This document shows positions 23,958-33,463 of a stretch of DNA of 64,000 nucleotides, piece by piece. The translations under genes and the position numbers were made by a program. Each line of letters opens with the position of its first letter. Positions within the stretch are counted from its first letter, which is position 1. Source of the DNA: Streptomyces umbrinus (GTDB taxonomy: Bacteria > Actinomycetota > Actinomycetes > Streptomycetales > Streptomycetaceae). The stretch covers positions 9,424,001 through 9,488,000 of the forward strand of contig NZ_JAUSZI010000002.1 of NCBI RefSeq assembly GCF_030817415.1, given 5' to 3'. A model generated the notes under the pieces. The model did no database searches and was not told where the DNA came from. It was given only the letters and a program-made list of their open reading frames with translations.

Positions 23958-24524
23958 ATGGCGCTCGCGCAGCCCGAGCAGGGCGGGCTGCTGCCCCAGA
24001 GGACGGCACCGCATCGAGGCTCACTGGCCACCACGGCGTGCATGGAGACACTGCAGGTCGGTTATCTGCACGCGGTCGCGGCGGCCGCGGGCTGTTCCCT
24101 GTCCCAGCCCTTTCCGGACAACGGCATCGACTGGCACGTCAGCCACAGCGCCCCCGGGCACACGGTCGACGACGAAGTCACCATCAAGGTGCAGCTCAAG
24201 TGCACGTACCAGATCCCGCCGAACCCACCGGGCCCCGCCTTCTCCTTCACGCTCGACAACGCCCACCTGGAGAAGCTGGCCCGCACCCCGGTCTCGGTGC
24301 ACAAAATACTGGTCGTGATGCTGGTGCCCAGATCACAGGACGACTGGCTGCGTGCCGGCCATGACCGCCTCGATCTGCGGCACTGCTGCTACTGGATCAA
24401 CCTCGCCGGACACCGGATCACCGGCCGGCGCAGGACCACCGTGCGGATTCCGACCTCTCGCGTCTTCGACGACCGCGCGCTCTGCGAGATCATGACGCGG
24501 GTCGGAACGGGAGGCAGACCGTGA
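23958..24524 (+). CDS. DUF4365 protein, predicted PD-(D/E)XK nuclease-like
   Basis: This 188-residue protein matches the DUF4365 pattern: an N-terminal helix, DNGIDWHV with Asp at about residues 54 and 58, then strands ending in VQLKC (Gln79, Lys81). The spacing Asp...Q-x-K resembles the catalytic core of the PD-(D/E)XK nuclease superfamily, in which Q can replace E. A C-terminal region rich in aromatic and Cys residues (CCYWINL) follows. The start ATG is 9 bases after GGAAGG. It overlaps the next gene by four bases (GTGA) and is divergent from the DEDDh exonuclease. Nuclease activity is an inference from motifs only. Confidence 0.75.
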   Translation: MALAQPEQGGLLPQRTAPHRGSLATTACMETLQVGYLHAVAAAAGCSLSQPFPDNGIDWHVSHSAPGHTVDDEVTIKVQLKCTYQIPPNPPGPAFSFTLDNAHLEKLARTPVSVHKILVVMLVPRSQDDWLRAGHDRLDLRHCCYWINLAGHRITGRRRTTVRIPTSRVFDDRALCEIMTRVGTGGRP

Positions 24525-25744
24525 CGCACCGCCCAACAGACGAGCCCCTACGCCCCGTCAGGCCCCACCCCGTCGAGACACCGGGCCTGTGGGACCAGCC
24601 ACCCCGGCCCGACCAGGTCGACCCGGCCGTCCTCGGTGCGCTCCTGCACCGGCACGGCTGGCAGCGCCGCGGCGGAGCCCCCGGACGGTACGGCCGCTGG
24701 ACCCCACCAGGGCCCGGCGGCTCCGGTACCAGCCTGCTGGTACCGGAGAGCCGGGCCTTCCCCGACAGCGAGGACCTTCTCGCCGAAGCCCTCGTCGCGC
24801 TGTCCCGCAGCGCGTCGCCCTCCGCCCGTGACGTCCTGGTCGGCCTCGCCGTGCCCAGCGACGAGATCCGCTGGTGGCGTGATGTGCCGACGGGCCCCGT
24901 CGGCGTCTCGCCGTGGACCGTCGAGGAGCAACTGCGCACGGCGGCACGGCAGATGCTCCTCGCGGGCGCCCTCGCCGCCCGTGCGCGCGCCGGCTACTAC
25001 GGAGCCCGTCACCGCAGGCCCGCAGCCACGTCTCTGGAGAACGTGCTCGTCGGAGCCGCCCCCGGCGGCCGCCGGCTCACCGCCTTCGTGCCGGTCGCCA
25101 CCGGCCGGCCGCTCGCCGTCCGCCTCCACCAGGCGTTGTACGCGGTCCGCGAGGCCATCGACTACAAGCGCGCGACCGGCGGCATGGACGCCTTCGACGG
25201 AGCCGTCGGGGCGGGCGTCAGCCATGAGCTCACCGAGGCGCTGGCGTCCCTGGTGCGCGGCACCGAGGGCGCCCGGATCGCCGTCGAGTGGGCGCCCGCC
25301 GCCGGGGTGCCCGAGGGGTGCGCGACGCCCGCCGAACCCGTCGAGTTCTCGCCCGGGGACCTGCCCGCACTCCGCGAGGCCGGCGCCCGCTATCTGCGCG
25401 AGGAGCCCTCCGTACCCGTGCGCATCACCGGAGCCGTGGTGCGGATGCGCAGGTCGGGGCCGCGCGGCGACGGGAGCGTACGGATGCGGGTCATCGCCGG
25501 GGCCGAGGTCCCGCACGTACGGATGACGCTCGACGAGGAGGCCTACCGGATAGCGGGGCACGCCCATCTGGTCGGGCTGCCGGTGCGGGTGCACGGGCGG
25601 CTGGAGAGCCGGGGCGGATTCCGGCGGCTGACCGGGGCGTCCGGCGTGGCGCCCGTGCAGGTCGACGAGGCGGAGCGGGACCGGCTGATGAAGTCGCTGC
25701 AGGAGAACCTCGACTTCTTCGAGGAGGCGTGCAGCGGGGACTGA
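24521..25744 (+). CDS. Unknown 407-residue protein coupled to the DUF4365 gene
   Basis: I do not recognise this family. The N-terminal 130 residues are Pro/Arg-rich with a conserved-looking HGWQRRGGAPGRYGRW segment. A middle domain (about 190-310) contains VPVATGRPLAVRLHQALYAVREAIDY and a helical region. The C-terminal 100 residues alternate short strands (VRITGAVVRMRR, VRMRVIAG, VRVHGRLE) like an OB-fold or similar beta barrel. It begins on a GTGA overlap with the DUF4365 gene, so the two are co-translated and probably cooperate. It precedes thrS but has its own end about 150 bases before it. Confidence 0.7.
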   Translation: MTHRPTDEPLRPVRPHPVETPGLWDQPPRPDQVDPAVLGALLHRHGWQRRGGAPGRYGRWTPPGPGGSGTSLLVPESRAFPDSEDLLAEALVALSRSASPSARDVLVGLAVPSDEIRWWRDVPTGPVGVSPWTVEEQLRTAARQMLLAGALAARARAGYYGARHRRPAATSLENVLVGAAPGGRRLTAFVPVATGRPLAVRLHQALYAVREAIDYKRATGGMDAFDGAVGAGVSHELTEALASLVRGTEGARIAVEWAPAAGVPEGCATPAEPVEFSPGDLPALREAGARYLREEPSVPVRITGAVVRMRRSGPRGDGSVRMRVIAGAEVPHVRMTLDEEAYRIAGHAHLVGLPVRVHGRLESRGGFRRLTGASGVAPVQVDEAERDRLMKSLQENLDFFEEACSGD

Positions 25745-25897
25745 GGTTCCCCGCGGAAGCGTGCAGCGCGCGGGACGGCTGGAGGGCCGGGCAGAGGGAA
25801 CCGTTTCGCGAGGGGTGCCCCGGGCTCGGTACGATCGCCCTTGTATGACGCGTGCACCAGACGATCGCGCGCGTTTCCCTTCAGGCAGGAGAGTCCG

Positions 25898-27874
25898 GTG
25901 TCAGACGTCCGTGTGATCATCCAACGCGATTCCGAGCGGGAAGAGCGCGTGGTGACGACGGGCACTACGGCGGCCGAGCTCTTCGCCGGTGAGCGCACCA
26001 TCGTCGCGGCCCGCGTGGCGGGCGAGCTCAAGGACCTCGCGTACGAGGTGAAGGACGGCGAGACCGTCGAGAGCGTGGAGATCTCCTCCGAGGACGGTCT
26101 CAGCATCCTGCGCCACTCGGCAGCTCATGTCATGGCGCAGGCTGTGCAGGAGCTGTTCCCCGAGGCCAAGCTGGGCATCGGCCCGCCGGTCAAGGACGGT
26201 TTCTACTACGACTTCGACGTGGAGAAGCCGTTCACGCCCGAGGACCTCAAGGCCGTCGAGAAGAAGATGCAGGAGATCCAGAAGCGGGGGCAGAGGTTCT
26301 CCCGTCGCGTGGTCACCGACGAGGCCGCGCGCGAGGAGCTGGCGGACGAGCCGTACAAGCTGGAGCTGATCGGGCTGAAGGGCTCGGCTTCTTCGGACGA
26401 CGGCGCGGACGTCGAGGTCGGTGCCGGTGAACTCACCATCTACGACAACCTCGACGCCAAGACCGGCGACCTGTGCTGGAAGGACCTCTGCCGCGGTCCC
26501 CACCTGCCGACCACCCGGAACATCCCGGCGTTCAAGCTGATGCGCAACGCCGCCGCCTACTGGCGGGGCAGCGAGAAGAACCCGATGCTCCAGCGCATCT
26601 ACGGCACCGCGTGGCCGTCGAAGGACGAGCTGAAGGCGCACCTGGAGTTCCTCGCCGAGGCCGAGAAGCGCGACCACCGCAAGCTCGGCAGCGAGCTCGA
26701 CCTGTTCTCCATCCCGGAGCAGATCGGCTCCGGCCTCGCCGTCTTCCACCCCAAGGGCGGCGTCGTCCGCCGGGTCATGGAGGACTACTCGCGGCGCCGG
26801 CACGAGGAAGAGGGCTACGAGTTCGTCTACACCCCGCACGCGACGAAGGGGAAGCTCTTCGAGACGTCCGGGCACCTGGACTGGTACGCCGACGGCATGT
26901 ACCCGCCCATGCAGCTCGACGAGGGCGTGGACTACTACCTCAAGCCCATGAACTGCCCGATGCACAACCTGATCTTCGACGCGCGCGGCCGTTCCTACCG
27001 TGAACTGCCGCTGCGCCTCTTCGAGTTCGGGACCGTGTACCGGTACGAGAAGTCGGGCGTCGTGCACGGTCTGACCCGTGCCCGGGGCTTCACGCAGGAC
27101 GACGCCCACATCTACTGCACCAAGGAGCAGATGGCGGAGGAGCTCGACAAGACGCTCACCTTCGTCCTCGGCCTGCTGCGGGACTACGGTCTGACCGACT
27201 TCTACCTGGAGCTCTCCACCAAGGACCCGGAGAAGTTCGTCGGCTCCGACGAGATCTGGGAGGAGGCCACCGAGACCCTGCGCCAGGTCGCCGAGAAGCA
27301 GGGCCTCCCGCTGGTCCCGGACCCGGGCGGCGCCGCGTTCTACGGCCCGAAGATCTCCGTTCAGACCAAGGACGCGATCGGCCGCACCTGGCAGATGTCG
27401 ACCGTGCAGCTCGACTTCAACCTGCCGGAGCGCTTCGACCTGGAGTACACGGGCCCCGACGGCACCAAGCAGCGGCCGGTGATGATCCACCGAGCCCTGT
27501 TCGGGTCGATCGAGCGCTTCTTCGCGGTCCTCCTCGAGCACTACGCGGGCGCGTTCCCGGCATGGCTGGCGCCCGTCCAGGCGGTCGGCATCCCGATCGG
27601 CGACGCGCACGTGGACTACCTGCAGAAGTTCGCCGCCGACGCGAAGAAGCAGGGCCTGCGGGTCGAGGTCGACTCGTCCTCCGACCGTATGCAGAAGAAG
27701 ATCCGCAACGCCCAGAAGCAGAAGGTCCCGTTCATGGTCATCGCGGGCGACGAGGACATGGCCAACGGCGCTGTCTCCTTCCGCTACCGCGACGGCTCCC
27801 AGGAGAACGGCATCCCGCTCGAAGAGGCCATCGCGAAGATCGCGAAGGTGGTCGAGGAGCGGGTGCAGGTCTGA
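25898..27874 (+). CDS. thrS: Threonyl-tRNA synthetase
   Basis: This 658-residue class II aminoacyl-tRNA synthetase charges tRNA-Thr and edits Ser mischarging. The order is a TGS domain (about 1-65), the tRNA-SAD editing domain with [11 protein letters not shown] near residue 70, the catalytic core with MNCPMH (zinc Cys/His at about 353), RYEKSG motif 2 and [10 protein letters not shown] motif 3, and the HGTP anticodon-binding domain. The GTG at 25898 follows AGGAGAG and fits the normal length. No T-box was seen upstream. It heads the conserved core block. Confidence 0.97.
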   Translation: MSDVRVIIQRDSEREERVVTTGTTAAELFAGERTIVAARVAGELKDLAYEVKDGETVESVEISSEDGLSILRHSAAHVMAQAVQELFPEAKLGIGPPVKDGFYYDFDVEKPFTPEDLKAVEKKMQEIQKRGQRFSRRVVTDEAAREELADEPYKLELIGLKGSASSDDGADVEVGAGELTIYDNLDAKTGDLCWKDLCRGPHLPTTRNIPAFKLMRNAAAYWRGSEKNPMLQRIYGTAWPSKDELKAHLEFLAEAEKRDHRKLGSELDLFSIPEQIGSGLAVFHPKGGVVRRVMEDYSRRRHEEEGYEFVYTPHATKGKLFETSGHLDWYADGMYPPMQLDEGVDYYLKPMNCPMHNLIFDARGRSYRELPLRLFEFGTVYRYEKSGVVHGLTRARGFTQDDAHIYCTKEQMAEELDKTLTFVLGLLRDYGLTDFYLELSTKDPEKFVGSDEIWEEATETLRQVAEKQGLPLVPDPGGAAFYGPKISVQTKDAIGRTWQMSTVQLDFNLPERFDLEYTGPDGTKQRPVMIHRALFGSIERFFAVLLEHYAGAFPAWLAPVQAVGIPIGDAHVDYLQKFAADAKKQGLRVEVDSSSDRMQKKIRNAQKQKVPFMVIAGDEDMANGAVSFRYRDGSQENGIPLEEAIAKIAKVVEERVQV

Positions 27875-27936
27875 TCGCGGACGCGGGTCCGATCCCCGTA
27901 CGCGAGCGCCCGGCCGCACGGTCCTGAAGGCGCCCG

Positions 27937-27971
27937 GAGGCCCCCGGAGAGCTCAGCTCTCCGGGGGCCTC
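27937..27971. terminator. Bidirectional terminator, 17-bp perfect palindrome
   Basis: The arms 27937-27953 and 27955-27971 are perfect reverse complements around a single C. The palindrome covers the stop codon of the potassium-channel gene and lies 62 bases after thrS. Confidence 0.85.
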
Positions 27972-28666
27972 TCGTGGTCCACAGGGGGCGCGGCGGGGCG
28001 ATCGTCCGGCACGGGGGCCGCTGCCCCGCGCTCGTCCTCGCTCGAGAACACCTGCAGCAGCCACGCCGAGAACGACCCCGTCACCGCGCCGAGCAGCGCG
28101 AGCCCGCAGGCCATCAGGCCCACCGCGATCACGCGTCCGGCGGCCGTCACGGGAGTCACGTCGCCGTATCCCACGGTCGCGAGCGTGGAGCAGGTCCACC
28201 ACACCGAGTCCCCGAACGTGCGGATCGTCGCGCCCGGCGCCGCGTGCTCCTGCTGGTACACGGCGAGCGCGCCCGCGAAGCCGAGCAGGGCCACCGAGAG
28301 GCCCGCGTACGTGATCACGCGCGCGTGCAGGGAGAGCCGCGGCCGTCCCTGCCGACGCTGGACGGCCTCGTACACCTTGACCACGCGCACGGGACGCAGC
28401 AGGGGCAGGACCAGGACGACCGTGTCCAGCCAGTGCGTCCGTACGAAGCGGTGGCCCTGGCCGCTCAGCCGCCAGCGCACGGCGTAGTCCACGGCGAACA
28501 TCGCCCAGCTCCCCAGGGTCACCGCGAGACACAGGTCCCGCCACGCGTCGGGCAGACCGTGGGCGAGGACATGGATCGCGTACGAGGTGAGGAACAGCAT
28601 CGAGGCCACGGCGAGCGGGACCTCCGCGCGGTGTTCCCAGCGGGTCGTGCGGCTGTCGTCGTCCAT
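27953..28666 (-). CDS. Voltage-gated-type potassium channel protein
   Basis: This 237-residue ion channel carries the potassium selectivity filter TVGYGD in the segment WWTCSTLATVGYGDVTP. Hydrophobic segments before it correspond to S1-S5 (AEVPLAVASMLFLTSYA, LCLAVTLGSWAMFAVDYAV, LDTVVLVLPLLRPVRVV and so on), and S6 follows the filter. The S4-like region (LRPVRVVKVYEAVQRR) has spaced Arg/Lys that could sense voltage. The C-terminus is a short acidic/Pro-rich tail without a RCK domain. It converges with thrS and is divergent from the HIT gene. Confidence 0.9.
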   Translation of the reverse strand: MDDDSRTTRWEHRAEVPLAVASMLFLTSYAIHVLAHGLPDAWRDLCLAVTLGSWAMFAVDYAVRWRLSGQGHRFVRTHWLDTVVLVLPLLRPVRVVKVYEAVQRRQGRPRLSLHARVITYAGLSVALLGFAGALAVYQQEHAAPGATIRTFGDSVWWTCSTLATVGYGDVTPVTAAGRVIAVGLMACGLALLGAVTGSFSAWLLQVFSSEDERGAAAPVPDDRPAAPPVDHERPPES

Positions 28667-28745
28667 CGGCTCAGCTTGGCCGGGGGCCCTTTCACGTGGT
28701 ACCCGGCGACACGCCGCGAACGGGCGAAGCCATATGCTGCACCAC

Positions 28746-29294
28746 ATGACGAGTGAGCCGGAGCAGCAGATCGGAGTCGGCACACAGGACGCGTTCCAGC
28801 GCCTGTGGACGCCCCACCGGATGGCGTACATCCAGGGCGAGAACAAGCCCACCGGTCCCGGGGCCGACGACGGCTGCCCGTTCTGCTCGATCCCGGCCAA
28901 GTCCGACGAGGACGGGCTCGTCATCAAGCGTGGCGAGCAGGTCTACGCGGTGCTCAACCTGTACCCGTACAACGGCGGGCACCTGATGGTCGTGCCCTAC
29001 CGGCACGTCGCGGACTACACCGACCTGACCGTGGCGGAGACCGCCGAGCTCGGCGAGCTGACGAAGCAGGCTATGACCGCGCTGCGGGCCGCCTCCGGTG
29101 CGCACGGGTTCAACATCGGGATGAACCAGGGCACGGTCGCGGGCGCCGGCATCGCCGCCCACCTCCACCAGCACATCGTGCCCCGCTGGGGCGGCGACAC
29201 CAACTTCATGCCGGTGGTCGGGCACACGCGGGTACTGCCCCAACTGCTCGCGGACACGAGGAAGATGCTCGCGGAAGCTTGGCCGACAGCCTGA
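28746..29294 (+). CDS. HIT-family protein, Ap4A phosphorylase-like
   Basis: This 182-residue histidine-triad nucleotide hydrolase/phosphorylase has the motif HLHQHIVPRWGGD near residue 137, the CPFCSIPAK zinc-type Cys pair at the N-terminus, and NLYPYNGGHLMVVPYRHV. The homologue next to thrS and pgsA in mycobacteria is a diadenosine tetraphosphate phosphorylase, so this role is likely. The ATG at 28746 has a CATATG -10-like sequence 9 bases upstream and could be leaderless; an ATG at 28734 in frame is the alternative start. Confidence 0.9.
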   Translation: MTSEPEQQIGVGTQDAFQRLWTPHRMAYIQGENKPTGPGADDGCPFCSIPAKSDEDGLVIKRGEQVYAVLNLYPYNGGHLMVVPYRHVADYTDLTVAETAELGELTKQAMTALRAASGAHGFNIGMNQGTVAGAGIAAHLHQHIVPRWGGDTNFMPVVGHTRVLPQLLADTRKMLAEAWPTA

Positions 29295-29296
29295 GC

Positions 29297-29370
29297 CCCG
29301 CCCCGTAAGGGGCGCGGGGCTGTGCCGATTTGCGGCTCCGCCGCGGGGCCCGACCAGCCCCCACGACCCG
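29297..29370. repeat. GC-rich intergenic repeat with hairpin
   Basis: GCCCCGCCCC, a GTAA loop and GGGGCGCGGGGC form a hairpin (29295-29320). It is followed by GCGGCTCCGCCGCGGGGCCC and ACCAGCCC, as at 500-580. It lies right after the HIT gene and probably ends its transcript. Confidence 0.65.
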
Positions 29371-29428
29371 CACGATCTTCACGACCGCATGCCCCACAAC
29401 GAGCCTGACCTGCCGAACCGCCGGGGGC

Positions 29429-31096
29429 TCACGCGTCGTAGACGTCCGCCTTCCTCGGGGACGCGTCCTGGATCGCCGTGCTCAGGAACGACGAGCGGTT
29501 GCCGAACTTCTCCGTGTCGACGCCGTTCTCCTTGAGGACCTTGATGGACGCCGCGTGCACCACGCGCAGCACGGGCGTGGCCGCCCGCAGCGCGTCGTCG
29601 GCCATGAAGCGGTGCCGCCAGGGCTGATCGGCCCACGCGTGCCGCAGGCCGAACGGCTCCGGGAGCGCCAGGCTGCCGCCGAGCCAGTTGAGGAGCGGCG
29701 GGTACCAGGTGATCGGGGCGCGCACCGCGAGCCGCACCACCTCGTCGGTCTCGACGAGGGGCAGCTTCTTCGCGCGGGTCTCCCAGGGCTTGAAGGACTT
29801 CGCGATCTGCTTCGTCTTCGCCGAGGGCTTGGTCGTGAACAGCGAGTGCACGGGCCCGAGCGCGTGGCCGGTGACCTCGATGCGCAGGGTCTCGTGCAGC
29901 ACGGTCACCGTGATCAGCATGGTGATGACCAACTGGCCGTCCCAGAGCGTCCACTGGATCCCGAGGTAGTGCCGGTCGCCGCTGCCGAACTGCTGCTTGT
30001 TGCAGATGTCCTGGATGGCGTGGTTCTTCACCTGGTACGCGTCCACGTCCGTGCCGCCCGGCCGGGACACCGAACCCGCGTTCTCCCCGATCGGGGTGAC
30101 CACCCAGTGCTTTATCGAAGGGCGCGGGAAGCCGCCGGTGTTGAGCGGGCCGCGCTCCAGCATGCGCAGTTGGTCGTGGATCGACCGGATGACGTCCCAG
30201 CTGCGGAAGGGGTGGATCTCCTTGCTCTCGTCGAGCGGCACCAGATCCTCGGCGAGCTGCCAGCTGCCCCAGCGTGTGCCCATGCCGAGTATGCCCTTGG
30301 GGCCCGCGTAGAAGACGGAGTTGGACTGCTGCTCGGCGCTCAGCTTGGCCAGGTTCTGGCGCAGCGACTCCGCCGCCGTCTCGCCGGGGCTGCCGGGCAC
30401 CGCCTCGGGGATCTTGGCCCCAACACCGCCGCCCGACAGGAGGCCCTCCCAGCGCGCGCGCAGGTCCTTGGCCGTGCGCTCGCAGATCTGCTGCGCCCAG
30501 AACCAGCCGACGACCGGCATGACGATCGCCGCGCGTGCGTACCAGGCCCAGAACCCGCCGAACGGCAGCCGGAGCAGGAAGATCACGGCGAGTGCGCCGA
30601 AGGCGATGAGGAGGGTGGTGGCGAGGGCGGAGGCGCGCTTGTCCTCACGCTTGGCGATCATCGTGCGGATCTGGAAGACCAGCAGCCAGGCGATGAGCCC
30701 GGGCAGGAAGATCAGCCCGCACAGCACCGTCACCGCCGTCAGCCAGTTGTCGCGCTCCCTGCGGATGCGGTTCGCCGCCAGACAGTGCTCGACGACGACC
30801 TGTGGTTCGGTGCCGAACGACTGGATCAGCGCGTTCCGGCCGCTGCCCAGCATGCGGTCGTGCACGGCCCGCGCGAACGCCTCGCCCAGGTTGGGCACGA
30901 AGAGCTTGAGCTTGCCCGCCTTGACCGTCGACTTGTGCCATTCGTTGTTGGCTTTGAGGATCTCCCCGACCTCGTTGTCCCGGTACGCCGCCGAGGCCAG
31001 GGCGAATGTCGCCGCCGTCTGGCCTGCGGCACCCGAGAGCGGGACCTGTGCCCCGGGCCTGAAATCGAATCCCTCGTCCGCCACTGCCGCCCCCAT
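29429..31096 (-). CDS. Unknown 555-residue membrane protein
   Basis: No family function is recognised. The first 115 residues are soluble and contain EILKANNEWHKSTVKAGKLK. Four hydrophobic segments follow in two pairs (about 120-145, 160-178 and 185-205). The remaining 330 residues are mostly soluble, with aromatic-rich strands such as RPSIKHWVVTPIGENAG and HYLGIQWTLWDGQLVITMLITV. The N-terminal start ATG lies next to a charged MGAAVADEGFDF stretch. It stands between the HIT and EF-G-like genes, where the mycobacterial order has nothing, so it is an accessory gene in a core block. Confidence 0.8.
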   Translation of the reverse strand: MGAAVADEGFDFRPGAQVPLSGAAGQTAATFALASAAYRDNEVGEILKANNEWHKSTVKAGKLKLFVPNLGEAFARAVHDRMLGSGRNALIQSFGTEPQVVVEHCLAANRIRRERDNWLTAVTVLCGLIFLPGLIAWLLVFQIRTMIAKREDKRASALATTLLIAFGALAVIFLLRLPFGGFWAWYARAAIVMPVVGWFWAQQICERTAKDLRARWEGLLSGGGVGAKIPEAVPGSPGETAAESLRQNLAKLSAEQQSNSVFYAGPKGILGMGTRWGSWQLAEDLVPLDESKEIHPFRSWDVIRSIHDQLRMLERGPLNTGGFPRPSIKHWVVTPIGENAGSVSRPGGTDVDAYQVKNHAIQDICNKQQFGSGDRHYLGIQWTLWDGQLVITMLITVTVLHETLRIEVTGHALGPVHSLFTTKPSAKTKQIAKSFKPWETRAKKLPLVETDEVVRLAVRAPITWYPPLLNWLGGSLALPEPFGLRHAWADQPWRHRFMADDALRAATPVLRVVHAASIKVLKENGVDTEKFGNRSSFLSTAIQDASPRKADVYDA

Positions 31097-31264
31097 CGCC
31101 GCCGTGCTCCGCTGCTGCGGCTTTTCCCGACTTCCGTGCTCCGCACACCTGTTGATCAGGTCATCGTCTTGATCAGGTTCTCAGAGTATCCGCCGGGACC
31201 GGCATCCGTCGGCGGACAGCACAAGCTGCCCGCCGGCCCGGAGGGGTGATCGAGCGGTGTTCAA

Positions 31265-33463
31265 CTAGGGATTTCCCTGCGCCTGTTCGCGGATCTTCTC
31301 CGCCAACTGCGCGGGCATCGGCTCGTGTCGGGCGTATGTGCGGTTGAAACGCGCGGTGCCGTGCGAGAGGGAGCGCAGGTCGACGCCGTACCGCCCGATC
31401 TCGATCTCGGGGACCTCGGCCCGTACGAGCGTGCGGTTGCCGCCGGCCTGCTCGGTGCCGACGACGCGGCCGCGCCGACCGGACAGGTCGCTCATCACGG
31501 CGCCCACATATTCGTCGCCGACCAGGACCGTCACCTCGGCGACCGGTTCCAGGAGATGGATCCGGGCGTCGACCGCGGCCTCCCGCAGGGCGAGCGCTCC
31601 CGCGGTCTGGAACGCGGCGTCCGAGGAGTCCACGGAGTGCGCCTTGCCGTCGAGCAGCGTGATCCGGATGTCGATCAGGGCATAGCCCGCGGCCACGCCC
31701 TTGGCGGCCTGCGCGCGCACGCCCTTCTCGACGGACGGGATGAACTGCCGGGGCACGGCCCCGCCGACGACCTTGTCGACGAACTCGATGCCGGAGCCGC
31801 CGGGCAGCGGCTCCACCTCGATCGCGCAGATCGCGTACTGCCCGTGCCCGCCCGACTGCTTCACATGGCGGCCGCGCCCGGCCGACCTGTCGGCGAACGT
31901 CTCCCGCAGGGAGACCTTGTGCGGTACGACATCGACCTGGACGCCGTAGCGGCTGCGCAGCCGCTCCAGGGCGACGTCCGCGTGAGCCTCGCCCAGACAC
32001 CACAGGACCACCTGGTGGGTGTCCGGGTTCTGTTCGAGCCGCATCGTCGGGTCCTCGGCGACCAGACGGCCCAGGCCCTGCGACAGCTTGTCCTCGTCCG
32101 CCTTGCTGTGCGCCTGGATGGCGAGGGGCAGCAGCGGGTCGGGCATCTCCCACGGCTCCATGAGCAGCGGGTCGTCCTTGGAGGAGAGCGTGTCGCCGGT
32201 CTCGGCGCGGCTCAGCTTGGCCACGCAGGCGAGGTCGCCCGCGATGGCGTGCGTGAGGGCGCGCTGCTGCTTCCCGAACGGCGCGGACAGGGCGCCGATG
32301 CGCTCGTCGACGTCGTGGTCCTCGTGGCCGCGGTCGGCGAGACCGTGTCCGGAGACGTGCACCGTCTCGTCGGGGCGCAGCGTCCCGGAGAACACGCGGA
32401 CCATCGACACCCGGCCGACGTACGGGTCGGACGCGGTCTTCACGACCTCGGCGACCAGCGGCCCGTCCGGGTCGCAGGCCTTCACCTGGCGGGCTTTGCC
32501 GTCCGGGGTGGTGACCGTCGGGGCCTCGCGCTCCAGCGGGGTCGGGAAGCCGCCGGTGACCAGCTCCAGGAGTTCCACCGTGCCGAGACCCTGCTTGGCG
32601 CCCTCGGCGGCGGGCGCGGCGGCCAGCACCGGGAAGAAGATCCCGCGCGCGACGGCCCGTTCCAGGTCCTGCACGAGTGTCCTGAAGTCGAGTTCCTCGC
32701 CGCCGAGATAGCGGTCCATGAGGGTCTCGTCCTCGCTCTCGGCGATGATCCCCTCGATCAGCCGGTTGCGGGCCTCCTCGATGAGCGGCAACTGCTCGGG
32801 GCCCGGCTCGGACTCCTTGCGCTCCCCGGAGGAGTAGTCGAACAACCGCTGCGACAGCAGCCCGATCAGGCCCGTCACGGGCGCGTGGCCGTCGGGACCC
32901 TGCGGGCCGTGCAGCGGCAGGTACAGCGGCAGCACGGCGTCGGGGTCGTCGGCCCCGAAGGCCTCCGCGCAGGTCCGCGTCATCTCGTCGAAGTCAGCCC
33001 TGGCCGACTCCAGGTGCGTGATCACGATGGCCCGCGGCATACCGACCGCCGCGCACTCCTCCCACACCATGCGCGTCGAGCCGTCCACCCCGTCCGAGGC
33101 CGAGACGACGAAAAGGGCCGCGTCCGCCGCTCGCAGACCGGCCCTCAACTCGCCGACGAAATCGGCGTATCCGGGTGTGTCGAGAATATTGATCTTGTAT
33201 CCGTCCCAGTCGACGGGTACCAGGGAGAGCTGTACCGAGCGTTGCTGCCGGTGCTCGATCTCGTCGTAGTCGGAGACGGTGCCGCCGTCCTCCACACGGC
33301 CCGCCCTGTTCACCGCTCCCGCCGTCAGCGCGAGAGCTTCCACCAGAGTCGTCTTGCCCGATCCGGAGTGGCCGACCAGCACCACATTCCGTACGGACGC
33401 GGGGTGGTCGGCCGCCGTAGCCCTGCCGGCGGCTCCGGGGTGTGCATTCGCCTTGTCGCCCAT
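31265..33463 (-). CDS. Elongation factor G-like GTPase (EF-G2 group)
   Basis: This 732-residue translational GTPase has the full EF-G domain layout: a G domain with P-loop GHSGSGKT at about residues 31-38, the DTPGYADF switch II at about 91, then domains II-V including the LGEAHADVALERL and GKAHSVDSSDAAF regions. The G4 motif is unusual: the position of NKxD reads THLE (in IVITHLESARADFD). It is not the ribosomal-operon EF-G and belongs to the EF-G-like paralogue group of actinobacteria. It may act in ribosome recycling or have another role. The ATG at 33463 has the SD GGGAGG; an in-frame GTG further upstream is less likely. Confidence 0.92.
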   Translation of the reverse strand: MGDKANAHPGAAGRATAADHPASVRNVVLVGHSGSGKTTLVEALALTAGAVNRAGRVEDGGTVSDYDEIEHRQQRSVQLSLVPVDWDGYKINILDTPGYADFVGELRAGLRAADAALFVVSASDGVDGSTRMVWEECAAVGMPRAIVITHLESARADFDEMTRTCAEAFGADDPDAVLPLYLPLHGPQGPDGHAPVTGLIGLLSQRLFDYSSGERKESEPGPEQLPLIEEARNRLIEGIIAESEDETLMDRYLGGEELDFRTLVQDLERAVARGIFFPVLAAAPAAEGAKQGLGTVELLELVTGGFPTPLEREAPTVTTPDGKARQVKACDPDGPLVAEVVKTASDPYVGRVSMVRVFSGTLRPDETVHVSGHGLADRGHEDHDVDERIGALSAPFGKQQRALTHAIAGDLACVAKLSRAETGDTLSSKDDPLLMEPWEMPDPLLPLAIQAHSKADEDKLSQGLGRLVAEDPTMRLEQNPDTHQVVLWCLGEAHADVALERLRSRYGVQVDVVPHKVSLRETFADRSAGRGRHVKQSGGHGQYAICAIEVEPLPGGSGIEFVDKVVGGAVPRQFIPSVEKGVRAQAAKGVAAGYALIDIRITLLDGKAHSVDSSDAAFQTAGALALREAAVDARIHLLEPVAEVTVLVGDEYVGAVMSDLSGRRGRVVGTEQAGGNRTLVRAEVPEIEIGRYGVDLRSLSHGTARFNRTYARHEPMPAQLAEKIREQAQGNP

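Noticed and set aside
25745..25897. T-box or other riboswitch before thrS
   Set aside because: No T-box core or specifier-loop arrangement could be found in the short upstream gap.
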